A stretch of DNA of 64,000 bases from Micrococcus cohnii (GCF_014205175.1 NZ_JACHNA010000001.1:1240001-1304000); one strand, 5' to 3'. Numbered from the stretch's first letter, positions 27,498 through 34,666 are shown. The notes: generated by a model not told the origin, from the sequence alone. Translations and numbers: made by a program.

Positions 27498-27941
27498 ATG
27501 CCCTCCGATCTGCGCATCAGCCCCGGGCCAGGGGTGCCGCGCGGGCTCGTGGTGCCCGCCGCGGAGCTGACCGAGCGGTTCTCGCGTGCCTCCGGGCCAG
27601 GAGGACAGGGCGTGAACACGACGGACTCGCGAGTGCAGCTGAGCCTGGACCTGGCCGCGACGAGCGCGCTCGACGAGAGGCAGCGGGCGCGGGTCATCGC
27701 GGGGCTCGCGCCGCGCCTGGCCGGGACCGTGCTCACGGTGAGCGCCGAGGAGCACCGAGCACAGCGGCGCAATCGCGTGGCCGCCCGCGAACGCCTCGCC
27801 GCGCTGCTGCGTCAGGCGCTGGCCCCCGACGCGCCGCGACGGGCAACGAAGCCCACACGCGGCTCGCAGCGGCGACGGCTGCAGGCGAAGCGTCGGCGCG
27901 GGGAGGTCAAGCAGGGCCGCCGCCGCCCCGCCCCCGAGTGA
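27498..27941 (+). CDS. arfB: Alternative ribosome-rescue factor B (peptidyl-tRNA hydrolase)
   Basis: 147 residues. It carries the release-factor GGQ loop in ASGPGGQGVNTTDSRVQL (about residue 37) and a long Arg/Lys-rich C-terminal tail (RRLQAKRRRGEVKQGRRR), the two hallmarks of ArfB/YaeJ. The tail enters the empty mRNA channel of stalled ribosomes and the GGQ releases the peptide. The codon-recognition domains of RF1/RF2 are absent. The ATG at 27498 begins the conserved domain; no strong Shine-Dalgarno is seen. Confidence 0.92.
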   Translation: MPSDLRISPGPGVPRGLVVPAAELTERFSRASGPGGQGVNTTDSRVQLSLDLAATSALDERQRARVIAGLAPRLAGTVLTVSAEEHRAQRRNRVAARERLAALLRQALAPDAPRRATKPTRGSQRRRLQAKRRRGEVKQGRRRPAPE

Positions 27942-27977
27942 CGCGGGGCGGGCACGGCGACGCTCCCTCGACGCGGA

Positions 27978-28130
27978 CTACTCGCCGAGATCCCGGCGGC
28001 TCACCCGCCGCTTCTTGCCGAGGCGGCGCAGCACAGGCCAGGGGTCCCGCGTGGCCCGACCGGCGCGACGGTCCTTATGGGGCGAGCAGATGCGGCAGCC
28101 CTTGTGCTGCCGATGAGGTGAATGAGCCAT
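27978..28130 (-). CDS. 50-residue CxxC basic protein, unknown
   Basis: Reads MAHSPHRQHKGCRICSPHKD and ends GKKRRVSRRDLGE. It starts at ATG 28130 with GAAGGGAG 6 bases upstream. The motif GCRICSPHK followed by ATRDPWPVLRRLG resembles short hypothetical proteins I associate with other high-GC actinobacteria, where CxxC and His could bind zinc. A nucleic-acid or ribosome role is a guess from its charge and from lying beside arfB, which it converges on. Confidence 0.7.
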   Translation of the reverse strand: MAHSPHRQHKGCRICSPHKDRRAGRATRDPWPVLRRLGKKRRVSRRDLGE

Positions 28131-28294
28131 GACGACTCCCTTCCGTGGACCACTCCCGCCACGGTGGGCGGGGTGGGCACGAGAACGGGTCACGGCTGTG
28201 CATGCAGGCCACCGTAGAACGGACTCCGACGCAGGTCGACATTCTGTGTGACGCCGCTCGCTTCCCCGATGCCGAGTGTGCACCGAGTCACCGC

Positions 28295-28300
28295 TAGGCT
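28295..28300 (+). promoter_or_regulatory. -10 box of CoA-transferase gene
   Basis: TAGGCT at 28295-28300 predicts a transcript starting near 28306-28307. Unlike the leaderless genes, the ATG at 28345 lies about 39 bases on and has its own GGAGG site at 28336-28340. Confidence 0.5.
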
Positions 28301-28344
28301 GTTAGGTGCATCTCTCGTTCCGACCGCCACGTATCGGAGGCATT

Positions 28345-29859
28345 ATGTCGACCCGCATCCACCATCCCGGCCTGCGCGCCAAGGTGATGTCCGCCGAGCA
28401 GGCGGCCGCCTTCATCCAGCCCGGCACGACGGTGGGCATGAGCGGGTTCACGGGCTCGGGCTACCCGAAGGCCGTGCCGGCCGCGTTGGCCGAGCGCATC
28501 ACGGCCGCGCACGCCCGGGGCGAGCAGTTCCAGATCAACCTCCACACCGGCGCATCCACGTCGACGGAGATGGACGGCGCCCTGGCCGAGGCCGGCGGCA
28601 TCGCCCTGCGCACCCCGTTCCAGTCGGACCCGACGATGCGCAAGAAGATCAACGCCGGCGAGATCGAATACATCGACACGCACCTGTCCCATCTGGCGCA
28701 GACGGTGTGGAACGGCTTCTACGGGCCCATGCGCACCGCGGTGATCGAGGTCTCCGCGATCCGCGAGGACGGCACGCTCGTGCCCAGCTCCTCCGTCGGC
28801 AACAACAAGTCCTGGCTGGACCTGGCCGACCAGGTGATCCTCGAGGTCAACTCCTGGCAGTCCGAGGACCTCGAGGGCATGCACGACGTCTACTACGGCA
28901 CCGCGCTGCCGCCGCACCGCAAACCGGTGCTCGTCAACTCGCCCTCGGACCGCATCGGGCAGCCGTACTTCGAATGCGACCCGGAGAAGGTCGTCGCCGT
29001 GGTCGAGACCCACGGCCCGGACCGCAATTCGCCGTTCAAGCCGGCCGACGACGCGTCGATCGCAATCGCCCAGCACCTCGTGGAGTTCTTCGAGCACGAG
29101 GTGGCCCAGGGCCGCTATGACGAACGACTGCTGCCGCTGCAGTCCGGCGTGGGCAACATCGCCAACGCGGTGATGGCCGAGCTCGTGAAATCCCGGTTCA
29201 CGGGGCTGACGGCCTTCACCGAGGTGGTGCAGGACGGCATGCTGGACGCGCTGGACTCCGGCACTCTGGCCATGGCCTCGGCGACCGCATTCTCGCTGTC
29301 CACCGAGTCGGCCGAGCGGTTCAACGCCAACGCCGCGAAGTACCGGGACAAGCTGATCCTGCGCACCCAGGAGATCTCCAACCACCCGGAGCTGGTGCGC
29401 CGCCTGGGCATCCTCGCGATGAACGGCATGATCGAGGCAGACCTGTACGGCAACGTGAACTCGACCCACCTGATGGGCACGAAGATGATGAACGGCCTCG
29501 GCGGCTCCGGCGACTTCGCCCGCAACGCGTTCACCTCGTTCTTCCTGACCCCCTCGATCGCCAAGGGCGGGGACATCTCCTGCATCGTGCCGATGGTCTC
29601 CCACGTGGACCACACCGAGCACGACGTGCACGTCGTGGTCACCGAGCAGGGCCTGGCCGACCTGCGCGGCCTCTCCCCCAAGCAGCGCGCCCGCAAGATC
29701 ATCGACACGTGCGCGCACCCGGACTACCGGGACCAGCTCGAGGACTACTACCAGCGTGCCCTGGCCGGCTCCGGCGGCCTGCACACCCCGCACCTGATCG
29801 GCGAGGCGCTGTCCTGGCACCAGCGTTTCCTGGACACCGGGACGATGAAGCAGGGCTGA
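28345..29859 (+). CDS. Acetyl-CoA hydrolase/succinyl-CoA:acetate CoA-transferase family protein
   Basis: 504 residues, full length for the acetyl-CoA hydrolase/transferase (Cat1/ScpC/AarC) family. Motifs are the N-terminal VGMSGFTGSGYPK, LQSGVGNIANAVMAEL, and the likely catalytic glutamate of FTEVVQDGMLDAL that forms the glutamyl-CoA intermediate. It moves CoA between short carboxylates such as acetate, propionate and succinate; the exact pair cannot be told. The ATG at 28345 is preferred over GTG at 28306 because of the GGAGG and because conservation starts here. Confidence 0.9.
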   Translation: MSTRIHHPGLRAKVMSAEQAAAFIQPGTTVGMSGFTGSGYPKAVPAALAERITAAHARGEQFQINLHTGASTSTEMDGALAEAGGIALRTPFQSDPTMRKKINAGEIEYIDTHLSHLAQTVWNGFYGPMRTAVIEVSAIREDGTLVPSSSVGNNKSWLDLADQVILEVNSWQSEDLEGMHDVYYGTALPPHRKPVLVNSPSDRIGQPYFECDPEKVVAVVETHGPDRNSPFKPADDASIAIAQHLVEFFEHEVAQGRYDERLLPLQSGVGNIANAVMAELVKSRFTGLTAFTEVVQDGMLDALDSGTLAMASATAFSLSTESAERFNANAAKYRDKLILRTQEISNHPELVRRLGILAMNGMIEADLYGNVNSTHLMGTKMMNGLGGSGDFARNAFTSFFLTPSIAKGGDISCIVPMVSHVDHTEHDVHVVVTEQGLADLRGLSPKQRARKIIDTCAHPDYRDQLEDYYQRALAGSGGLHTPHLIGEALSWHQRFLDTGTMKQG

Positions 29860-29863
29860 CGGC

Positions 29864-30106
29864 TCAGCCTTCGCGGCGACCCTGCCCGCCGGACCGGCGC
29901 ACCGTCCGGACCGCCAGCACGACGCCGACGAGGCCGTTGAGCAGGCCGAGGCCGCCGAGACCGGGCGAGTCGTCGGCCTGCCCGGCCACGGCCACCAGGG
30001 CTCCGACGGCGATCAGCAACAGCGCCGCGAGCAGACACAGGGCGGTCCACACTCGGTCGATGCGCGATCGGCGACCAATGGGCTCGTCGTCTGCCGGTTG
30101 TGTCAT
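29864..30106 (-). CDS. Small two-helix membrane protein, unknown
   Basis: 80 residues with a basic N-terminus, two hydrophobic segments (WTALCLLAALLLIAVGALVA and GLGLLNGLVGVVLAV) and an Arg-rich tail. It ends 4 bp from the converging CoA-transferase. A 16-codon frame with a good ribosome-binding site ends 9 bases before its ATG, so coupling is possible. No family recognised. Confidence 0.6.
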   Translation of the reverse strand: MTQPADDEPIGRRSRIDRVWTALCLLAALLLIAVGALVAVAGQADDSPGLGGLGLLNGLVGVVLAVRTVRRSGGQGRREG

Positions 30107-30115
30107 CGTCGCGCT

Positions 30116-30166
30116 TCATTCTCTCCGACCGCGACGGGTGGCCTCGTCCACCGCTGTCTCGTCCAT
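30116..30166 (-). CDS. Possible 16-residue leader ORF
   Basis: ATG at 30166 follows CGAGGAG at 5 bases and encodes MDETAVDEATRRGRRE before a TGA 9 bases upstream of the two-helix membrane protein start. It could be a coupling leader, or the stump of a gene lost with the neighbouring ABC-F remnant. Support is only the ribosome-binding site. Confidence 0.25.
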   Translation of the reverse strand: MDETAVDEATRRGRRE

Positions 30167-30195
30167 GCGGGCTCCTCGCGGTTCGACCGGGGTGG

Positions 30196-30387
30196 TCAGT
30201 TCGTGGTGCGGGCTTGCCGGGCGAGGTCCCCGCCGAGGATGCACAGCAGCGTGGACGTGTCCGCCCCGTCGGCCCCGACGACCCCGACGACGACGTCCCC
30301 GGGCGCGACCGTGAGGTCGAGGTCGGCGAAGAGCGTGCAGTGAGCGTGGCCGCCGGCGAGGGCGGAGGCGACGGGAGTGGCGGTCAT
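30196..30387 (-). pseudogene. Remnant of an ABC-F type ATPase (N-terminal 63 codons)
   Basis: The frame reads MTATPVASALAGGHAH, then LFADLDLTVAPGDVV, then GADGADTSTLLCILGGDL before a stop. This lines up with the start of ABC-F proteins, whose Walker A is GANGAGKSTLL. Here the invariant Lys is Thr, an extra Val-Gly breaks the preceding strand (VVVGVVG), and everything past Walker A is missing. It cannot bind ATP. Its first codons overlap the end of hepT by 4 bases. Confidence 0.7.
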
Positions 30388-30725
30388 GGGCTGTCAAGAA
30401 GGAGATCGAGCTGTTCGGCCATTGGCGTCAACCGGCGTGTGACGACAGACCAGACGAGGGCGTGGTCGACGACGCCGTACTCGTGAGCGAGGATGTTCCG
30501 CATGCCGATGGCCTGATCAACGCCCGTGATCGTCCCGGCGAGGTCGGGAGCATCACGACGGAGGCGTTTGAGAGCTTCCCCCAGGATCTCCAGCTGGCGT
30601 TCCACCGCAGATCGGTGCAGATCGCTGGCGTGGAACTCTTCCTCCGTGAGGTCGCAGACGAACCCGAGCGCCGCGACGCAGGCCTCCCGGGCGTCCCAGA
30701 GGTGCGCTTCAGCCCTGTGCGACAT
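30384..30725 (-). CDS. hepT: HepT-like HEPN ribonuclease toxin
   Basis: 113 residues, all-helical. The HEPN catalytic motif with the modifiable tyrosine is GMRNILAHEYG: Arg76, His81 and Tyr83. In studied systems HepT is an RNase blocked when its MntA partner AMPylates that tyrosine. ATG at 30725 overlaps the mntA frame by 17 bases; the frame is open far upstream but only this start begins the domain. Gene order is antitoxin then toxin on the minus strand. Confidence 0.85.
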   Translation of the reverse strand: MSHRAEAHLWDAREACVAALGFVCDLTEEEFHASDLHRSAVERQLEILGEALKRLRRDAPDLAGTITGVDQAIGMRNILAHEYGVVDHALVWSVVTRRLTPMAEQLDLLLDSP

Positions 30726-31020
30726 AAACGTCCTGAGCACTGGCTGCCGCGCTCTCACGGAAATAGGGGTTGCGCACGGCACGGCGGATAACCAGGTCAA
30801 CGGGTCGGCCGACGACCGTACCGAGCTCCTGTTGAAGCCGGGTGTAATCCTCGAAGAGGTCTTCGCGTCCAGGAAGGAAGTCCACGAGGAAGTCGACGTC
30901 GCTCCCCTGGTGGTGAGTGCCCGTCGCGGCAGAGCCGAAGACTTGAAGCCGCTCGACGCCGTGCCGAGCGGCCAGTCGTGCGAGCGCGACATGATCGAGG
31001 TTCAGCGATGCGGTGGGCAT
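30709..31020 (-). CDS. mntA: MntA-like nucleotidyltransferase antitoxin
   Basis: 103 residues of the minimal nucleotidyltransferase fold. The active site is GSAATGTHHQGSDVDFLVDF, giving the GS motif and the DxD metal ligands, with a third acidic residue in PVDLVI. It should AMPylate HepT at the tyrosine of its HEPN motif and so neutralise it. It lies directly upstream of hepT with a 17-base overlap, the usual layout of HEPN/MNT modules. Confidence 0.85.
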   Translation of the reverse strand: MPTASLNLDHVALARLAARHGVERLQVFGSAATGTHHQGSDVDFLVDFLPGREDLFEDYTRLQQELGTVVGRPVDLVIRRAVRNPYFRESAAASAQDVYVAQG

Positions 31021-31107
31021 GGGCTCAGTATGACAGTGGATTCACGGCCCATGAAGTCCACGCATGGGACCTACGCACGGCCCAGGTCGCCGCGGCCGCC
31101 GTGTGCC

Positions 31108-31287
31108 TCATTCACGCCGTGGCCTGTGCACTGCGCCGCCGATCAGAGACACCAGCTGAATGACATTCGGCCCACCCTGCAGAACGACCCCGGCGGTCAC
31201 GACGACGGCCGGTCGACGCAGGCCGGCCGCACTGCCGATCGGAGTGCCGAGGTCCAGAGTGACGACGCCCCGGAAGACATCACTCAT
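31108..31287 (-). pseudogene. Truncated MazF/PemK-like toxin
   Basis: 59 codons from ATG 31287: MSDVFRGVVTLDLGTPIG then GLRRPAVVVTAGVVLQ. This is the N-terminal strand set of MazF (the RRPxVVV core) and overlaps the antitoxin stop by 4 bases (ATGA), as in intact modules. After NVIQLVSLI the sequence leaves the family and stops at about half the usual length of roughly 105-115 residues, so the RNase fold is probably incomplete. Confidence 0.6.
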
Positions 31288-31481
31288 GCGGGGTGAGCAT
31301 CCAGCCAGTCCTTCTCCTCTGGCCGCAGGTCGGCGGCCAGGCCCCGCGCCATGGCCCCCTGGCGCAGCGCGCGACGCGCTCGCCTGACGGTCTCGTCCAT
31401 GGTCTCGCGGCGAGACGATGCCAGGTCGACGAGCCGGCGGTGGGTCTGCCGGCTGACGCGGACGGTCATGGTCTCTGCCAT
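31284..31481 (-). CDS. Ribbon-helix-helix antitoxin (MazE-like)
   Basis: 65 residues from ATG 31481; ATG 31469 is the main alternative and the frame is open to 31541. MTVRVSRQTHRRLVDLA is a ribbon-helix-helix strand plus helix, which binds operator DNA as a dimer; the C-terminal LRPEEKDWLDAHP is the acidic toxin-binding tail. It precedes the truncated MazF and overlaps it by 4 bases. With a broken toxin it may persist as a solitary antitoxin. Confidence 0.7.
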   Translation of the reverse strand: MAETMTVRVSRQTHRRLVDLASSRRETMDETVRRARRALRQGAMARGLAADLRPEEKDWLDAHPA

Positions 31482-31676
31482 GCGGTGCGCCGAGACCGTG
31501 TAGACATGATCGTCTGCATCCCACAGGGCACGGTGCACCACCGGTGCATCACCCGTCGCAGCACGTGAGCCCCGGTTCCCCCGCTGCGTGTTGAACTGCC
31601 CGAGGGTCTACCGTGGTGCGCATCGCATCGCGTCGCGCTGGCGCGCGAGCGTCACCTGACACGGAGGGAACGACAC

Positions 31677-32012
31677 ATGACCACCACCCCGCAGCCGAAC
31701 CAGCCCGCCCTCAAGGAAGGGCGTGCCAATCTGCAGCGCGGACGGGAGACGGTGGGCGGCCGCTTGCGCCTGCTCAGCGACCGACTGGTCTTCACCCCGC
31801 ACAAGCTCAACTTCCAGACCGACCCGGTGGAGGTCCCGCTGGCCGAGGTGCGCGGCACCCGCCCGGTGTGGACGAAGTTCCTGGGTGTCCTGCCGCTGGC
31901 ACCGAACTCCCTGGCCGTGGAGCTAGCCGACGGGACCGAGCACGCGTTCGTGCTGTCGGGGCGCCAGGGCTGGAAGAGCGCGATCGACGACGCGGTGGCA
32001 GCTCAGCGCTGA
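31677..32012 (+). CDS. Small GRAM/PH-like domain protein
   Basis: 111 residues with KEGRANLQRGRETVGGRL and LSDRLVFTPHKLNFQTDPVE, the pattern of a GRAM-like (PH-superfold) domain, followed by strands and a C-terminal helix. Such domains usually bind lipid or protein partners; the cellular role is unknown. No signal or membrane helix. ATG 31677 has GGAGGG upstream. It lies between the toxin-antitoxin remnants and the dead insertion sequence. Confidence 0.7.
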   Translation: MTTTPQPNQPALKEGRANLQRGRETVGGRLRLLSDRLVFTPHKLNFQTDPVEVPLAEVRGTRPVWTKFLGVLPLAPNSLAVELADGTEHAFVLSGRQGWKSAIDDAVAAQR

Positions 32013-32225
32013 GCGCGCTGCACCCAGGCGGCCCAACGGCGCCTCGCCGAATGGTGGTGCCGTTCGGCCGCCGACGCTTGGAGCCTGGACCTGGTGAGCG
32101 CCGCCTCTCTCGTAAAACAGGGCCAACCCACCGATGAGCACGTGCGCATCTGCCTGCCGGTGGTGGGCCTGGACGCGGGGACGGCCCCCGGATCCCCTCG
32201 AGGTGGATGAAGCGAACGGGTCGGT

Positions 32226-32465
32226 CATCGCCGGATCCGCCCCTACACGCCCCGCCACAACGGGAAGGTCGAGCGGTACAACCGGCTGATGATCGACGGG
32301 TCCCTCTTCACCCGCCCCTGTAGCTCAGAAAACCAGCGGCGTGAGGCCTTGGCCGTGTAAGTGAATCACGACAACAACCACCGGCCTCATCCCTCCTGCG
32401 CAGACGCCCCTGTGACCTCACTGGCCCCGGTCCGTGTTAATAACATCACACCCTCCTACACCTAG
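32226..32465 (+). mobile_element. IS481-family transposase remnant (C-terminal end only)
   Basis: In one frame this reads HRRIRPYTPRHNGKVERYNR, the hallmark of the IS481/rve C-terminus containing the last catalytic Glu, then SSENQRREALAV, an in-frame TAA (32358-32360), VNHDNNHRPHPSC and finally VNNITPSYT before TAG at 32463. Upstream of the His codon there is an in-frame TGA at 32208, and the rest of the transposase is missing. It is therefore dead twice over: 5' truncated and nonsense-mutated. No terminal inverted repeats are recognisable. Confidence 0.75.
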
Positions 32466-32543
32466 GGGTGCTGCGGTGCCGTCGCGTGCCGCGAACGTCT
32501 CGCCTTCCACGCGCCAGCTGCGGTCGACGAGGGTGGCGGTCAT
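32418..32543 (-). pseudogene. Start of an unknown gene cut by the IS481 remnant
   Basis: From ATG 32543 the minus strand reads MTATLVDRSWRVEGETFAA and then about 8 more residues before running into the 3' end of the IS481 remnant at 32465, where the frame becomes the reverse of insertion-sequence DNA. There is no good ribosome-binding site. This may be the 5' stub of a gene removed with the insertion; I cannot identify it. Confidence 0.25.
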
Positions 32544-32583
32544 GGATTCATGGTGGTGAGGCGCAGTCGCCGGCCCTCTGCGG

Positions 32584-32612
32584 TTGTGAAGCGGATACCT
32601 CCTCCGTATCAT
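32584..32612 (+). promoter_or_regulatory. Promoter with an inverted repeat inside the spacer
   Basis: TTGTGA (32584-32589), 17-bp spacer, TATCAT (32607-32612) is the best sigma-70-like promoter in the window. Between the boxes, GATAC (32594-32598) and GTATC (32606-32610) form an inverted repeat with a 7-bp gap that overlaps the -10 box, a natural repressor site. It drives the reductase-like gene at 32675. Confidence 0.55.
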
Positions 32613-32674
32613 GCGTGTCGACGAATCGGAGAGGTCCTCCGCATCACGTCCAGTCCCCCACCAGAAGGAGCCCC

Positions 32675-33415
32675 ATGCGCATCGGCATCATCGGCACCGG
32701 CAACATCGGCGGCAGCCTCGTGCGGCACCTCAGCCGCGCCAGCCACGACGTGAAGGTCGCGAACTCGCGCGGCCCGGAGACGATCGAGGCGGACCTGCTC
32801 ACCCACGGCGCACGCGCCGTGACCGCGGCCGAGGCCGCGCAGGACGTTCAGGTCCTGATCCTCTCCGTGCCGCTGGGCGCGATTCCGCACCTGGCGGACA
32901 TCGTCCGCACCCTGCCGGAGTCCGCCACGGTGATCGACACCTCGAACTACTACCCGCAGCGCGACGGCGAGGGCTTCCTCCCGGAGGGCACGGTGGAGAG
33001 CGTGTGGGTGACCGAGCAGCTCGGCCGCCCCGTGGTGAAGGCGTGGAACTCGATCGGCGCGTCACCGCTGGCCGAGAAGGGCCGGCCCGCCGGCACGGAG
33101 GGGCGTGTGGCCCTGCCCGTGGCCGCGGACCGGGAGGAGGACCGCACGCGCGCCCACGCCCTCGTGGACGCCACCGGCTTCGACCCCTACGACGCCGGCC
33201 CGCTCGCCGAGTCCTGGCGGCAGCAGCCGGGCACCCCGTGCTACGGCACGGACCTGACGCTCGGAGAGCTGCCCCAGGCCCTGGCCACGGCCGACGCCGA
33301 GCATGCGCCGCGGCGCCGGGACATCTACGTGGACGCGGCCGCGGAGCGGCTCGGCAGCGGAATCAGCCCCGACGCCGACTGGGGCGTGGCCCTGGCCCGG
33401 CTGCTGTTCCGCTGA
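32675..33415 (+). CDS. NADPH-dependent F420 reductase-like oxidoreductase
   Basis: 246 residues. An N-terminal Rossmann fold reads MRIGIIGTGNIGGSLVRHL with the NADP-type SRGPET after strand 2, and the middle has SNYYPQRDG and VKAWNSIGA, matching the NADPH:F420 oxidoreductase (Fno)/YgaP-like NAD-binding family. Many members reduce other substrates, so F420 use is not certain. GAAGGAG lies 4 bases before the ATG at 32675. The operator-bearing promoter suggests induction by a small-molecule or redox regulator, though no regulator gene lies beside it. Confidence 0.82.
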   Translation: MRIGIIGTGNIGGSLVRHLSRASHDVKVANSRGPETIEADLLTHGARAVTAAEAAQDVQVLILSVPLGAIPHLADIVRTLPESATVIDTSNYYPQRDGEGFLPEGTVESVWVTEQLGRPVVKAWNSIGASPLAEKGRPAGTEGRVALPVAADREEDRTRAHALVDATGFDPYDAGPLAESWRQQPGTPCYGTDLTLGELPQALATADAEHAPRRRDIYVDAAAERLGSGISPDADWGVALARLLFR

Positions 33416-33488
33416 GGCGGCGGACCGCACGGCCCACCCGGCGGGATGACCGACCGCCGACGCCGTGGACGACTGCTCAGAGACCCAC

Positions 33489-33896
33489 ATGACCGAAACC
33501 CCGCGTCCGCGCCCCGCGCGCCTGCCCGCCGGCAGCGGGCGGACCCCGTCCGCCGAGCGCTGGGAGGTCGACCTGGATTGGCTGTGGGGCGCCCCGCCGG
33601 GCAACGACGGATCTGCCGCGACACTGCGCCTCGATGTCACCGGGCCCGGCGCGGCCCGAGCGGCGGAGGGCTGGATGGACTCGTTGAGCGCGGATGAGGA
33701 CGGCGTGCGCGGTGAGAGCGGCTGGCGCGCCGACCCCGGCGACGTCGAGGGCGGCGAGGACCACGTCGTGATCCTGCTGACTTCGGCCGGTGAGGACGTG
33801 GCCGACGGCCTCGAGGCCGCCGCGGACACGGCGTACGAGGCGCTGTCCGCGGTGCCGGGGCTACGTTTGCGCTGGACGCCGCTGCCCCGGCGCTGA
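33489..33896 (+). CDS. Hypothetical protein
   Basis: 135 residues from ATG 33489; GTG 33465 is an alternative start and neither has a strong ribosome-binding site. No signal, membrane helix or recognised motif. The composition is Ala/Asp/Gly-rich with a WEVDLDWLWG segment near residue 26, and it ends in a short basic tail. The high-GC codon pattern matches neighbours. It stands alone before the phosphatase-DUF3090-SCO1664 cluster. Confidence 0.55.
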   Translation: MTETPRPRPARLPAGSGRTPSAERWEVDLDWLWGAPPGNDGSAATLRLDVTGPGAARAAEGWMDSLSADEDGVRGESGWRADPGDVEGGEDHVVILLTSAGEDVADGLEAAADTAYEALSAVPGLRLRWTPLPRR

Positions 33897-33907
33897 ACAG
33901 CCACTGT

Positions 33908-33940
33908 GCCGCCCGTCAGTAGGCCGCCCGCCAGTAGGCT
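33908..33940 (+). repeat. 15-bp tandem duplication ending in the phosphatase promoter
   Basis: GCCGCCCGTCAGTAG (33908-33922) is followed at once by GCCGCCCGCCAGTAG (33923-33937), one base different. The second copy's TAG begins the -10 box TAGGCT (33935-33940), which stands 6 bases before the ATG at 33947. The first copy gives TAGGCC, a decayed version of the same box. Confidence 0.7.
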
Positions 33941-33946
33941 GACGGC

Positions 33947-34666
33947 ATGGCGACGGTACTTCTCGTGCGGCACGGCCGCACCACGGCCAATGCGTCCGGC
34001 ATCCTGGCGGGCCGGTCCCCCGGCGTCGAGCTGGATGACACTGGGCGGGAGCAGGCGGCTCGGACTGGGGACCGGATCGCGGCCGTGCCCGTGGCCACGG
34101 TGGTGGCCAGCCCCCTGGAGCGGTGCGCGCAGACCGCGCGGGCCGTCGTCGAGCGCCAACCGGGCACGGTGGCGTCACTGGTTGACGGCGACCTCACCGA
34201 GTGTGACTACGGCCGGTGGCAGGGGCGGGCGCTCAGCGACCTGTCCGCCGAGCCCCTGTGGTCGACGGTGCAGTCCCAACCGTCCGCCGTCGTCTTCCCC
34301 GGCGGGGAGTCCATGGCGGGCATGCATGCCCGCGCGGTGGCGGCGATCCGCCGGCATGACGCCGCCGTCGAGGCCGAGCACGGGCCGGGCGCGGTGTGGG
34401 TGGCCGTCAGCCACGGGGACGTCATCAAGTCGGTCCTGGCGGACGCGCTCGGCATGCACCTGGACCTGTTCCAGCGGATCGAGGTCGGGCCCGCGTCGGT
34501 GTCGATCGTGAGCTACGGGCCGAGCCGGCCGCGCGTCTGGGCGATGAACACCGACGACGGGGACCTCGCTTGGCTCTCGAAGCTCACCCCGGCCGACGAC
34601 GCCGCGGTGGGCGGCGGCGCGGGTACTGGCGCGGGCGGCGGGTCTGGGGCGGGCGCTGGCGCCTAG
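33947..34666 (+). CDS. Histidine phosphatase family protein (MSMEG_4193 type)
   Basis: 239 residues. The phosphoglycerate-mutase-like fold shows LVRHGRTTANASGILAGR with the catalytic His near residue 9 and VSHGDVIKSVLADAL with the second His near 160. This branch (MSMEG_4193) sits with DUF3090 and SCO1664 in many actinobacteria, as it does here; its substrate is unknown. The C-terminal 20 residues are a Gly/Ala run. The gene is leaderless: TAGGCT, six bases, ATG. Confidence 0.88.
   Translation: MATVLLVRHGRTTANASGILAGRSPGVELDDTGREQAARTGDRIAAVPVATVVASPLERCAQTARAVVERQPGTVASLVDGDLTECDYGRWQGRALSDLSAEPLWSTVQSQPSAVVFPGGESMAGMHARAVAAIRRHDAAVEAEHGPGAVWVAVSHGDVIKSVLADALGMHLDLFQRIEVGPASVSIVSYGPSRPRVWAMNTDDGDLAWLSKLTPADDAAVGGGAGTGAGGGSGAGAGA

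Noticed and set aside
32013-32210. Open stretch after the GRAM-like gene (reads AQRRLAEWWCRSAADAW)
   Set aside because: It has no ATG, no ribosome-binding site and no recognisable domain; it follows the previous stop in the same frame and may be decayed DNA next to the IS remnant.
32314-32328. tRNA-like start GCCCCTGTAGCTCAG
   Set aside because: It falls inside the IS481 transposase remnant, where it encodes part of RPCSSENQ, and no anticodon arm, T arm or acceptor complement follows.
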